The notes beneath the pieces were generated by a model. That model had not been told where the DNA came from. It ran no database searches and saw nothing but the letters and a program-made list of their open reading frames with translations. From Aulostomus chinensis (lineage: Eukaryota > Chordata > Actinopteri > Syngnathiformes > Aulostomidae), in the NCBI GenBank assembly GCA_037954235.1, contig JBBMOA010000018.1, positions 1,019,001 to 1,083,000 of the forward strand: DNA of 64,000 nt, in the 5' to 3' direction. The stretch's first letter is position 1; each line of letters starts with the position of its first letter. A program made the translations under genes and the position numbers. This document shows positions 9,791 through 22,427 of this stretch, piece by piece.

Positions 9791-12118
9791 TTACACCGTT
9801 TTCTTAAGTTGCTTTTGATTTAAAGTACTTGAACAACTGAGCTTGTCCCCCCATCCCGGGAGGCGACTCCCTCCTCCGTGACTCTACCTGTTGTTGTTGC
9901 CATATTTTTCCCACCTAAAAGGGTTTTTGGGGTCGTTTATTCCCTCTCCTGGGGGTCCGAGGACATAGGGGCTGTCAGAGGCTCTACACATGGACTCTGA
10001 TTGGCCGATTAGCCATAGATTAGCCTCATTAAGCTTGTAAGGTGGCTGTTCCAGTATGTCACTGTAGCAGGACAGTCGCTGTGTTAGGATCATGGTGGAA
10101 TCTGAGGCCAGGGATGAAGAGTCTTGTAATTGTGCCGCCGAGCTGATAAGCAGTCACGATTTCATCCGCCGCTGCTGTCCACATGTTGGGACGGCAGCTG
10201 TTAGGAGCAACAGCTGAGTGGGGCAGGTGGTATTTCAGTCAGAAAACACTTTGAAACAGTTGACTGGTCGGAGCGAGGATGTCACCGACTGGCGCGATAT
10301 CAGCCTCCTCCACAACTCATTAGTCAAGGTAGAAAGACCCGCCAAACAGCTGTGGAACATTTTAATTCCAGCCCAAAATCAGCAGCTTGGACCGGAGCTG
10401 CTGCTTCCACTGACCTCCCGCCTGCTTCCACTGACGGAAATCACACAAACATACATTGAATAATTATTTTGTACCTCATTTCCACCCTCCTCCCTCATTC
10501 CAGAGGCTTCCTGCGGAGCCCAAGGCCACGCTGTTGATATTGCTTACCCAAGTCTCAATGAGCTAATTAAGGGGCTGCTTCTAAAGTGCTCTTGCGTTTT
10601 GTTTATTTGTGTATCACCGGAGCCCCGCAAATTACACAGACCAAAGGCTTGTCTGAACTTTTAATCTAATCACGCCTACCACCAGTCTCAGTTTCCTGGT
10701 GTCAGTTTGCCTTAATGAGGCCGGGTCTGAGCCGTGGCCATTAGTGGAGCTCAGTAGTGGAACAGTACCACGATGAGACAGGCTGGGCGCAACGCTGCCA
10801 CACAGCCTAATCCCCTGTCGCTCCCTGTGGACCCACAGCCATGAAGCGAGTAGTAAAATCTCCAGCTGTGCAGAACACGGAGAACATTTGAAAACATACA
10901 CGTTCTAGATGGCAAAATAAGGAATTAAACGCGGTACTTAAATGGCAACATGAACTAGCAGGTGCAGCGTGAGCGGATTACCGAGCGCCTGTTGGAGGGC
11001 TGCTACGTCTGTTAGCTGCTGAGTGGACAAACCTTCACATCTACCAGGAATACTGATGCTGCCGTGTTTATTCTCAGTGACAACACAATGATTTAATACC
11101 ACTTAGCTTTCATATTAGTTTGCTAGCAGTGTTTAGCCTTGGACAGTTGCACTAACATCCCCATTATGTGGAGAAGGTCCCTATTCATTCTACATGTAAC
11201 TTTCATTAAGTCGGATTCGGAGAGAATTTAGTGCACTTTCCCCATTTCCAATTTGAAGAGCTTTGAATTCTGCTCACTGCACCCGTTTCTGTGTCATCAG
11301 CCCACTCAGAGCCTGAATAATTCATAACAATATTTATTAGCACTCTGAGGTACAATTAGATGAATTGGGATTAAGAATTGGCTTGTCTGTGGAAAGAGAA
11401 AGTAGAACAGCTCTGCCGACGAATTTGGGCAGGCGTAGCTCTAAAACATTATCAAAATAAAGCCAAGCGGATTAATTCCCTTTCGCTACAGTTTTTTCGC
11501 CCCACTTGTGTTTAAAAGAACATACTTAATATTCCATCTGCGAGTGCGAATTAGAGATGACAAGTTAAAACAGGAGCTGAGCAGAGGCCTCACGTTTTAC
11601 TTAATCTCAAATAGTTTGGGTGACATCCAGTTGCAGCAAAATCTGCCTCTTTTTTTAAAGCACTGATGGGTCCTTTCATTTGAGGCTGGACCTCCACATT
11701 TTCCTGGCTGACCTCATAACAAGATTTTTACTATTTCTGCGGAGGAACTGACAGAGACGACTGAAGGTAATTCTTCCTTTGTGTGCTTGAATCCAGACAT
11801 TGAAATAGTAAAATCAAGGGAGTTTAGTTTTTGTCTGTGAAATTTCAGGACTGTTCTGACCAGATGGGTCGTACATGCAGACTAGAATGACAAACACTTT
11901 TAATTAACGGACAAATCTCTTTTTGGCAGCCAATCAGATGATGTCAGAGCAAGAAGGCTGAAAACACAGCCACCGTTGTTCAGTTCCTGGCTCGAACCAG
12001 AAGACAAGACTTGAACAAGATCTTAAAGAAGTAAATGTTGGTCCTGCGAGGACGGCTGACTCAAGACCAACCAGGGTTGTTGGTACAAACCTGAAGACAT
12101 TCGAGAGATTCCAGTAAG
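9791..12118. other. Gene-free stretch with candidate conserved non-coding block
   Basis: No gene supported. From about 11040 to 11640 the DNA is AT-rich and repeat-free, with homeodomain-type cores (ATTAG, TAATT, TTAAT) and few long homopolymers, the texture usual for vertebrate conserved non-coding elements. This is only a visual judgement. Confidence 0.4.
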
Positions 12119-12132
12119 CCCCCCCCCCCCCC
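12119..12132. repeat. Poly-C tract
   Basis: Fourteen C in a row. Confidence 0.95.
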
Positions 12133-12192
12133 GCTTGCTATTATCCTCCAGTTACCTGACAAACAGTATTATCTGATTTTACTGGGTTCAGA

Positions 12193-12206
12193 GCGCCCCC
12201 TGCTGG
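12193..12206 (-). promoter_or_regulatory. CTCF-like motif, strong match
   Basis: The minus strand reads CCAGCAGGGGGCGC, an exact fit to the core CTCF consensus CCASYAGRKGGCRS. CTCF marks insulators and loop anchors in vertebrates. The match is visible in the sequence, but occupancy is unknown. Similar sites at 38072 and 53840 have the same orientation. In fish genomes such motifs can also be carried by repeats. Confidence 0.6.
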
Positions 12207-12350
12207 ATAACAAAGGATGAACGCTCACAAAGACAGCGCTCTGAGCAGATTAGTGCAGCTCCAATTTTTCACTCCACCTTTGAACCAACATTCAAACTTC
12301 AAATAAAGAGCAGCAGGAGCATTAGAGTTGCTTTCAAAGCTTCCTACACA

Positions 12351-12397
12351 TCCTCCTCCTCCTCCTCCTCCTCTTCTTCTACTTCTTCTTCTTCCCC
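12351..12397. repeat. (TCC)n/(TTC)n pyrimidine triplet repeat
   Basis: TCC triplets grade into CTT triplets and then C5. This pyrimidine-pure tract could form triplex DNA. No coding frame is convincing. Confidence 0.9.
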
Positions 12398-13236
12398 CAG
12401 ATTCTGGCAGACGACACAGCTGAGGTGTGTTTCTGCTTGCCATGTACGAGCTAAATCTATACATGGGTCACGGGTGCAAGAGCAGCATAAATTGCTTTTA
12501 ACAGATTTTTCTATAATCAATTAACTGAATCATGCCTCGTTCAGGAGTCTCGTTTATGTCAGGAAAAGGAGGTTGTCAAATCATATTCAAAACCATTTTT
12601 TATAGGATCAGAAATAGAAACAGAACAGGAAAATGTTGGTCATTTCAAGCAAATAACAATCAGCATAAATCAGGCTGTCTAAATTACTTTTACCTTTGTG
12701 ATGCTGCAGTGCTCATTCAGGCTGATTACCTGAGTCACCTGGTCCTTCCCCAGGTCACCACAGGCGACCAAATCGTTTCCAGTGTTAACAAAAACAAAAC
12801 AAAAAATCACAAATTTGGGGGAAGGCTGATATTCAGAAGACATAAATCATGGCTTCAACTCATTATCTGGCTGCAAATAAATAGAAAACGATGTTAAGTT
12901 AATCACGCTGGGAGTGAGAGAGGATTTGAGGCTTCCGTAGAAGATGTTGACCTCATCACATGACCCCACTACTCAGCTCAATTGTTTTTTTTCTTTTCCC
13001 CTCATCCCCAATTAATGCAGCTTCTGTCGGCCCGTTTCAGTAATGGATGAAGCCAGCAGTCCTTGAACTCTGCCTTAATTAAACATGAGTGTGCGTCTAA
13101 CGAGAACTTATGGCAGCTCGCGCTCGCTCGTCTACCCCGATAATACCCTGAACTCCTTGGGTCAACGTGTCATCAACTACAAGGACTCATTTCTAACTTT
13201 CCAAAATAAAATCAACGAAGGCACATCGCATGATGA
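12398..13236. other. Unannotated stretch, no gene seen
   Basis: AT-rich, mixed-composition DNA. A 121-codon frame at 12532-12897 (+) has no recognisable domain. I found no repeat. Confidence 0.5.
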
Positions 13237-13275
13237 GTGTGTGTGTGTGTCTGTGTGTCTGTGTGTGTGTGTGTG
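13237..13275. repeat. Interrupted (GT)n microsatellite
   Basis: GT dinucleotides with two CTGT interruptions. Confidence 0.95.
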
Positions 13276-13577
13276 AGATCAGAAGGGGCTGGAACACCCT
13301 GATACCAACCAATCACTTGTCAGATGTAACTGATCCAGGTTCCATAGTCTGATAATCTGGAGCCTGAAGGAATCTAATCTGGACATTGAAGAACACAAGC
13401 TGTCATGCCGGCGTAGTGCAGTTTGTGAACTTTGCTCATTCCTGATTATCGAAATATTTAGAAATAAAAGGTCTAATAACAGGTCTCTGTGCTGAGGTCC
13501 TCTCTAAAGTTTGTTCACCACTCGTGGACGATTAAGATTTGGAATTAGGGAGCAAATGTTGCAGTTCACATATACAG

Positions 13578-13598
13578 CCCCCCCCCCCCCCCCCCCCC
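13578..13598. repeat. Poly-C tract (21 bp)
   Basis: Twenty-one C in a row, the longest C homopolymer in the window and a likely site of sequencing-length error. Confidence 0.95.
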
Positions 13599-16500
13599 GC
13601 CTGCCTCCAATCACTGGACGACCTGCTCAGTTTATTCCTGAACTGGAAACAAACGTGGATCGGTGCATTGCTGGTCAGCAGGATTAACCTCAGATCAACA
13701 GATGCGTCCAAACAGATTTACAAAGTTCTGTAAACTGAATGTGTGCAGGCGGGGAACTTTCTGTCTCAGCGCCAGCAGCTGGTGACAAACAGCGACTGAG
13801 GACACGAAGCGGCTCATCGCAGCATGACGAAGCAGAGCAGCTACGACTGCTCATTATCACAACGTTCCCACGTCTCCGCCACCATCAAGTGTCTGCGTTT
13901 CCTTTGGCTTTTTGTTGATTTCCTTAACTGTGTTTTTCTGACCAGCCTGAAGTTCTTTGTACATCGTTTCTACATGTCCCTCAACTATGAAGGCCTTTCC
14001 CTTGTCACTTCATGAGTTATGAGAATGTCAGGGATGAGATCAGGACTCCGTACGTATAAACTGTATGTAACAATGACAACATGTTTCACTCCTGTTCCAT
14101 GCAGCAAATGTGACTGAGAAATGAAAGAGAGGAGCGAGTTCAGAGCCCGTTCAACAGCTTCAAAACACTTTTAATCTTATAAATCATCAGTAATTGTAGC
14201 TAAAGGCTGTTAAAACGGTGTCTTTAGGGTCTTAACTCTAAGTGCACCAAAGCAAATCTGCCCTTACAATTGTGATATTTTGTCAAAATCGATGTCTCGT
14301 TTTAAAGAGGAAACATCACCAGATCTTTAAAAAACAACAACTTTTTTCTGGTTGAACAGACTCAACTTCTAGGAATAATTCCATGCAGGCGCAGGACTTT
14401 ATTGATGTGAAAAATAAAGATGGGCCAAGGTGAAGACAACATGTGACAGCAGCCACAAGACACCTAGAGATGGAGGTTCATCCAGCTGTGGCCAGTAGAA
14501 GTGAGACGCTACATGACCAAGCAAGCCGACGGATTTCCTCTCTCTCCTTAATGTCACAGAACAAAAAAACAAGCCAGAGACACCACGCGTCATTCCGTTG
14601 CCTCCTGACTGAAGGCTTCTATTTGATGTGTTTGGTGAAGACCCGCAGACGTGGACCTGGCCGGTGGCGCCGAGGCTCCTTCAGTAAATTCAGGAAGAAG
14701 CCCGGCTGTTATCAATGGAGCAGTGGTGGGTAAACACAAGATAAAGAGGCCGAGTGAGACTCTGCCATGTCTGTTTCCCCATCTTGTCAGTTAGAATGAC
14801 TCCAGCCATTAAGGCATTTACCACAACATGCTGACAACATGTTCGGTACCACCTGGACCCAGATGTGCCTCAGCGGTGGGTAAATGGAGGGATGATGGAG
14901 AGGAAGTTGAGGGGCTCAATCGACGCCAGCATATGCCCCAACCTGTCTGTCCTATTACTCTTCCTCTGATGCTCGCCGGAGAGAAGCAAAGACAATGTGC
15001 CTTTGTTATTCTTTATGAAGCGGACACAAAGAGCCGCGACAAAAGAAAAGAGTACAGTAAAGTCCTTGCCAACTCTCTTGCATTTTTCCTCACATCACCT
15101 TTTGATGTGCACTGCGAATAGAAAAAGGAAATGGTATTGTTGACGGCTGCCCTTTGCAATGCCTGAATACCAGGGTACATATTTTCATGCAGTGTCTATG
15201 GTTCAATGAAAGTGATCACTTGGGAGGGAGGTTTTGTTTGCACAGACAATCGCTGGTTCGGTGGAGAACAGACTGGGGACACCAGGATCACAAAGAGCAG
15301 ACTAGCAATGAGGACGGAGACAACAAAAGCCCCGCGCACTCTTATCCCATCTGTGTTGATACAAAAAAAACAAAGGAGGATGAACCCGATCGCTGCGTCC
15401 AGCGGAATCATCCTGAATATTCAGCTGTGTGAACATCACACCGGCCACGTTCCCTTTCTCACACTCTCGTACCGAGCAGAAGGGCATCACGCAATTACAC
15501 ACCAAGGTCTCCAGTCCGTTGGCGACTCTTTCATCACATAAAGTTTTACTACAAAGATTGACAGTGACCTTCACGGGGTCACAGAAACAGGCAGGAGGCA
15601 TACACTGGCTATTTAAATGGCACAGACTCTTTATGGAGTGCTCCATAAAAGATTTACTGGTCTAACATGATGTAGGTAGCGGCGTTGATCGAGAACATGC
15701 GACTGTGGGATCATAATTTGATCCTTAAAACTAATTTTTACGAATCCAGACCTTCTGAAAACACATGGCTCACCACCGCCTCCGCAGGTTTCTCCTAGTC
15801 AGACATGCAGATGAATAAGAGTCGATGCATTTGTATGAACATCAAAGTGTTTGATATATAAAATTTGCTGAGTTCAAGTTTTGAGGCAATTGGCCTTCAT
15901 TTCACATTATTAATAAATCAGCACATTAATCCAGTCGTTGGTCAGTTTTAATAATATGAAGGACTGAAGCTGTCCAGTAGAAGTTGTGTTCTGTCCACAA
16001 AGGATTCTTCCAGTCAGCCGTCACCATGTTGACCATCTGACCCACAAGTACTCAGTTGTTACTACCTTTCATGAGTATCAAGTATTCTTGGGTCCTGCTG
16101 TTGACCTCAGTTACACAAAAGTAGAGTTTTGTTACTACGTCTTACTCTGCCGTTGCAGTACATCCTCAAAGTGAAAGATGAGTCTGATGATGATTATTAC
16201 TGCATCAGCAGATAAACACTCATCGGCATTCACGTCCCTCCCCATCTCGACGACCCGCCTCCACAAAGCTTCATTAGAAAATGTGTCAAATTGTAAAAAG
16301 GTCGTTTATTTGTTATCTAACTCAAAGAAACATACATATGCTGCATGTATCCTGTACGTTATGTGGGCGTGGATGCCGGCCCAGTGGGAGTGTCCTTGGC
16401 TAAGACATTACAGGCCTAATTGCTCCTGATTAGCAGTTAGCATAGCAGCGCTGCCATCACTGCATCCTACAGCTCCTTGAGAGTTGTTCCAGTAGAACAG

Positions 16501-19500
16501 CACGATGAAACAGAAGCAATTCACCATTATCAAAACCGCTGATTGCATTTTTGTGGAGACCGAATCATGACTTCATACAAGGATGGACCAGAAAGAGAGT
16601 GCAGGTGGGGGTGGAGGGGTGGGGGAGTCTGCACCTTCTTAATGTCACTGAGAGCGACACGGCTGCTTGTGACTGCCGTGATGCTACTGCCCTTAAAGAG
16701 GCTTTAGAGCACAAATCAATCACCAGAGCCTGACAAATGAAAGGTATCACAAACTTAGACTTTTAATCTGCCAAACAATCTGGGCCAGGTCACCTCTTTG
16801 ATTTGGGGAAGATTTTCTCACTTTTTCAATCTACCCTGCAGGCTATCTTCATCTTCCCCCAACATGAGGCCAGTGGGGGCTTGTTTCCCAGCGCTAGGCT
16901 ACCCAGGGGAAATGTAATTCCCTTCCTCTGGTCGGTCAGGGGAGTGAGGACTTGGGAAGGGAGGAGGAGGAGGCGGAGGAAACATGCTGCCTGGCTACCT
17001 GATCAGGAGGTGAGGGGGTGACTAGCATGTTTCCAGCACGGTGTCACACACCCGTGCGTGTTACAGGTGATCAGAAAGGCCACGGCGGTGCTCACGTCAC
17101 GCTACATAAAGCAAAATGACCAGCTGCATGTCTGTACGGTGGGATGAGCATCACACCGCCCCCCCTCCTTGACGGCGAGGTGCTGTGAATGATGGCGAGG
17201 GCAGGTTAAGGAAGAGCGACCCCCTCTGTCCATCACTCATAAGCGTCCTGGTGTTTGCAATCCGCCGTCACAATGGGGTCTTTGAGTGATCGCACGCCAA
17301 ACGCAGTGATCACACACTGAACTGATTACAGTGCACTGGGGGGGGGGCTCTTCACACTGCAGTCAGACGACACACCGCCAGAGGACCGTCTGCTCAGGCC
17401 TCACGTCTTACATTCCCGTCAGCTTAGGTCCCGCCTTCCTGTGCCAGGTGTGACCTCACAGGTGAGCTGTGAGTTGACGGCCATCCAGACACAGAAGGTG
17501 GTTAAATCATGACCCTGACTGTTATCGTGACATCATAGCGTAATCTTGACCTGACTGCAGTTTGATTTCCCGACGACCTGACACCTGAGGCGAGTCCGTC
17601 CAAACCCCGCTGTGTAGCCATAAACTTGACCTGAACGTCAGAGAGCCTGATGGGATTTAATCTCCCTCCGCGTTCAAACAACAAAAATCTGCCATGAAAC
17701 AAACAGGAAATAAGCATTGAACAGGTGGTGGTGTGGACAGACACTCAGGTGGTGCTTCTCACATCTTCTTTCCTGTAAGTAAGAGTAGGGGCGAGCCCCT
17801 CCCTGATTAATCTGGCGGATTCTCCTTTAATATTCAATGGTGGCAATACATGTTAATGCAGCCTGAGATTGGAGGATGAGACCTTACCTTAAAAACTCCC
17901 TCTCCCCGCGGGCGTACAGGAACGCCTGTCCTCTCTTGGCGTAATTGAAAAAGATGGATCTCACCGAGTGTTTCACTGACGCAGCGGGGAGGAATTGGAT
18001 TGGGAAATGTGTTGGGTATCATATTGCTATGTATGTGTTCGCCAGAGGCTCGCACACAGTTGGCGAGAGCACAGTGTCCCACTGCCTATAGTGAAGGCTG
18101 GAAAACAGAGAGGGAGACATTTGCAATTTTATTACTACTTTAATGGGTTTCTCTATCATTCAGGGATTGCACTTTCTAATGCATTGGGCCCATAAATACA
18201 AGGTTCAATAGACAGCCGCTCTGCTCTCCTCATTATTCATACATTCAAACAAATTAGAACAGAAGGTTGAATCAAATACGCTGTCCATTTCCAACGTGAC
18301 ACCATCAGAACCTGATCATGCATGCAATCTCATCAGCTCCATACCAGGACATGCGATATCTGAACCTGCGGTGGAACATGTAACTACCAATACTAATCAC
18401 CAGTAATCTCACCCAAATCGCGCTGAGTGATTATTGACTCTCTTGGGTGAAAATTGGACGAACTGCTCCTCCACCACTCTGGTAATGAAAGGTGTTGCTG
18501 CGGCACAAGTAGGAAATTACCTGCTCTGATACGCCGGTGGCAGTCTTCTGAAATATCTACTTAATTTTTCAGGAATAAATGGTATTGTCTGGTTGTGTTT
18601 TGTTTTTTTAAAGCAGCTCAGTTTGATTTCCAGTGATGGCTCACACAGCGACAATTAAAGAAATAAACACTCTACATTTTTAGTTATTCTGAGAAAATAA
18701 AAAGTGTTCAAATGATTATTGCCTCTGTATTGTTTGATGCTTCTCCTGGTGTATGTCATTATTGATTTAATGAATAATAATCAAAATATGCTGCACTGAA
18801 AATAAAAGTACATAAATCCGGTTCATCTGGTGCACGTTTAGCTTCGTCGTCTTTTATGTGCGCAGCTGAAACGATTAAGCGCTTTTGATCTGACCATCAA
18901 ATATTTGATCAAGGAATGAAGAATTAGTCGACAGCTATTTTAAGAACTGATTTCAAAAAGAGACCAAATGAAGTTGCAGATTCTGTGTAGTAGCGTTGTT
19001 GAATCTCAATGGGATGAAAATTGTTCTCCGCTTAAATGCCTGAAATAAGTCAACATTTATTGACAGTGCAGCTTTTAAAATAGAGTTCTGAAGCGCCGCC
19101 AGCTGTGCGGTTCACACCAACGCTGACGTTCACCACACTTGGCAATAACAGCAACACCTCTTTCAAAAACAGCAGGTGCTATCAAGCGGCTGAACGAGAC
19201 TCCATCACACTGGGAGCGCAGGAAGCGCGCTGCTAGCTGCGGTGTAGGTTGCAAGTCGTGGTCGCCGCCATCACGGTGACAAGACACGATGTAAACAAAC
19301 ATGGCCGCGATTCATTGGTTCCGTGTCAGCAGACACGTTGCCAGCCAATCAGAATATGGATCAATGAGGGAAAATAAAATAGTTGCTCCATAATTGAGAA
19401 CAGAGGAGCGTCGTTGAGAGCTGCTGCTGCTTTGTTCCTCTTCTCTCCTCACTGCGTCTCCTGTTTAAGGACACAACTCACGCCAGTCTAAATATAAATC

Positions 19501-20280
19501 CAGGACTTTCGCCAACATCTATAAGAAGCAAACTGGCAGTTAGGAGCTGGTGGGATGCCAAACGCCGATGCCTGGCTTTCAAAGTGACAGACAAGATACA
19601 AAAGAAAGTCTGACCTGTGGGCTGGCCGACCCACATCCTCTCCCACCATCCCTCCTCCGCACCACCTCCTTCCTTCCTTTCAAGTCAAAACTGTTTTCAT
19701 AAAGCCGAGCTCTACGGCCAGCCAACTGGAAGGAAGGGGGATGTCAGGGGGGTAAAAAAAAAATCAAGACGTGGTGATAAAAGAGAAAAAGATCAAGTGT
19801 GGATAAAAGAGATCAGCTTATCCGTCTGACTAAAATCGAGTGACAGCCAAAGAGAGAGGATATGAGAAGGGAAGGGCTGCAAGACAATAAAACTCTCAAT
19901 GTGGGCACAATAAAAGATGGATTGCAATTTGAATGACTCCGAATGGAGTCATAACACGTCTGCTGCAGCCGCTGCATAAAATCTTATTTGGAAATGAGGT
20001 CGTTTGAGTTTTTTAACGCTTTCATCTCAGTTTGGATGGTAATCAGTTGTTGTGGATGCCGCCTGTCACGCTGCAGCTGCAGGACAGGACACTGAGCAAC
20101 AACGCAGGTATTCAATTATTCATTAATTGGTCAGAAATCTGTAACAGGGCAGAACTGATCCGCTGCGATTCACCATCCATGCAAGTTTGGATGTCGCAGT
20201 TGTTCCCAAAGAAACACAATGATGTTGCACAGCAGCAGCAATCACAGAGCCAAAACAACTGTGCTTCTTCCTGGTCTGCA
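13599..20280. other. 6.7-kb gene-free stretch
   Basis: No gene supported. Open frames stay under about 115 codons and overlap on both strands (for example 15206-15541 plus and 15302-15646 minus). The block 18090-18260 is AT-rich and repeat-free, with ATTTGCAAT and TTATTCAT-type motifs, and may be a conserved element. A forkhead-type TGTAAACA lies at about 19290, near CCAATCA at about 19345. Confidence 0.45.
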
Positions 20281-21597
<1,317 letters not shown>

Positions 21598-22150
21598 CTA
21601 TCATTCGACAGTAAAAGTGTCACGGGGAGCTTGGAAATGGAGTGCATCTAATCAGGGCGAAGGAAAGAGTCCCTTCCTGCAGCCTCCCAGAGGAGGCGGC
21701 TGTTCCTATACCCTCCACCACTTCTCCATTAATTACTGAGAATTAATGCTTTTCTGCCTTCCAGAATAAATAAGATTTTTGTCAGGCCTCACTAATCAAG
21801 AATGTCTTTTATTAAATACTGTAAAAATGTCAGCTGGTTGCAGCTCAATTGGAGGGGAACAATGTGATCCGGCTGCGCTCCAGTGAAACGCCATGTCCTC
21901 CTGCTTTGACTGCCAGCGTCTGTTTCAGGGGACCTGGAGACGAAGCGTCCAACGTGTGGCGGGACAGCGATTGGTATCCACGCGTTGGTTGTGTCTCTCG
22001 GGAATCTTCACCAAATAAGACTATTGACTGCTGGCGCTCACGATGTTCCAGCAGCGGACACGTTTGTTCGGTCAGTTTGATCAGACACACGAGAGACCCG
22101 GCCCAGTAGAAGTGTTCTCACCATGTCCATGATGTTTGCTGTTAGCCGGT
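21598..22150. other. Unannotated flank of the CAG array
   Basis: Unique-looking DNA. Overlapping open frames on both strands near 21845-22109 show no recognisable domain. Confidence 0.5.
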
Positions 22151-22158
22151 TGTTGAGG

Positions 22159-22427
22159 GTTTATACCTGAGGCTAAGGGAGACGGACAGCTAACAGCAGC
22201 AAGACTGTCCAGAAGTCTCTGTCTCTCTCAAGCACGTCAACAGAAGTGCCAGACTAAACCTGTTTTCTTTACTGAGTTTTGCTGTCAAATCAAAGTTTAC
22301 AGACGCGGACCGTGGCAGAGGACCACTTGGAGAATTTGGACAGTTTAGAAAAACCTCTCTGAGAGCTCCAGACTCCTGCTGGTGAGTACTTGACAGGCAA
22401 AATAGACGTTTAGGGCCAAGTACCCGA
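22159..22427. mobile_element. Fragments of dispersed repeat family C, rearranged copy
   Basis: Positions 22382-22415 carry GTGAGTACTTGACAGGCAAA and GACGTTTAGGG, matching the 3' part of the copy at 32066-32240. On the opposite strand, 22159-22218 resembles the 5' part (GGACAG, GCTGTTAGC.GTCCG.CTCC.TTAGC). The two pieces are therefore in inverted order relative to the other copies. No coding sequence is evident. Confidence 0.5.

Noticed and set aside
19240..19500. Promoter near CCAATCA and TGTAAACA motifs
   Set aside because: No TATA or initiator context, CpG cluster or downstream gene to support it.
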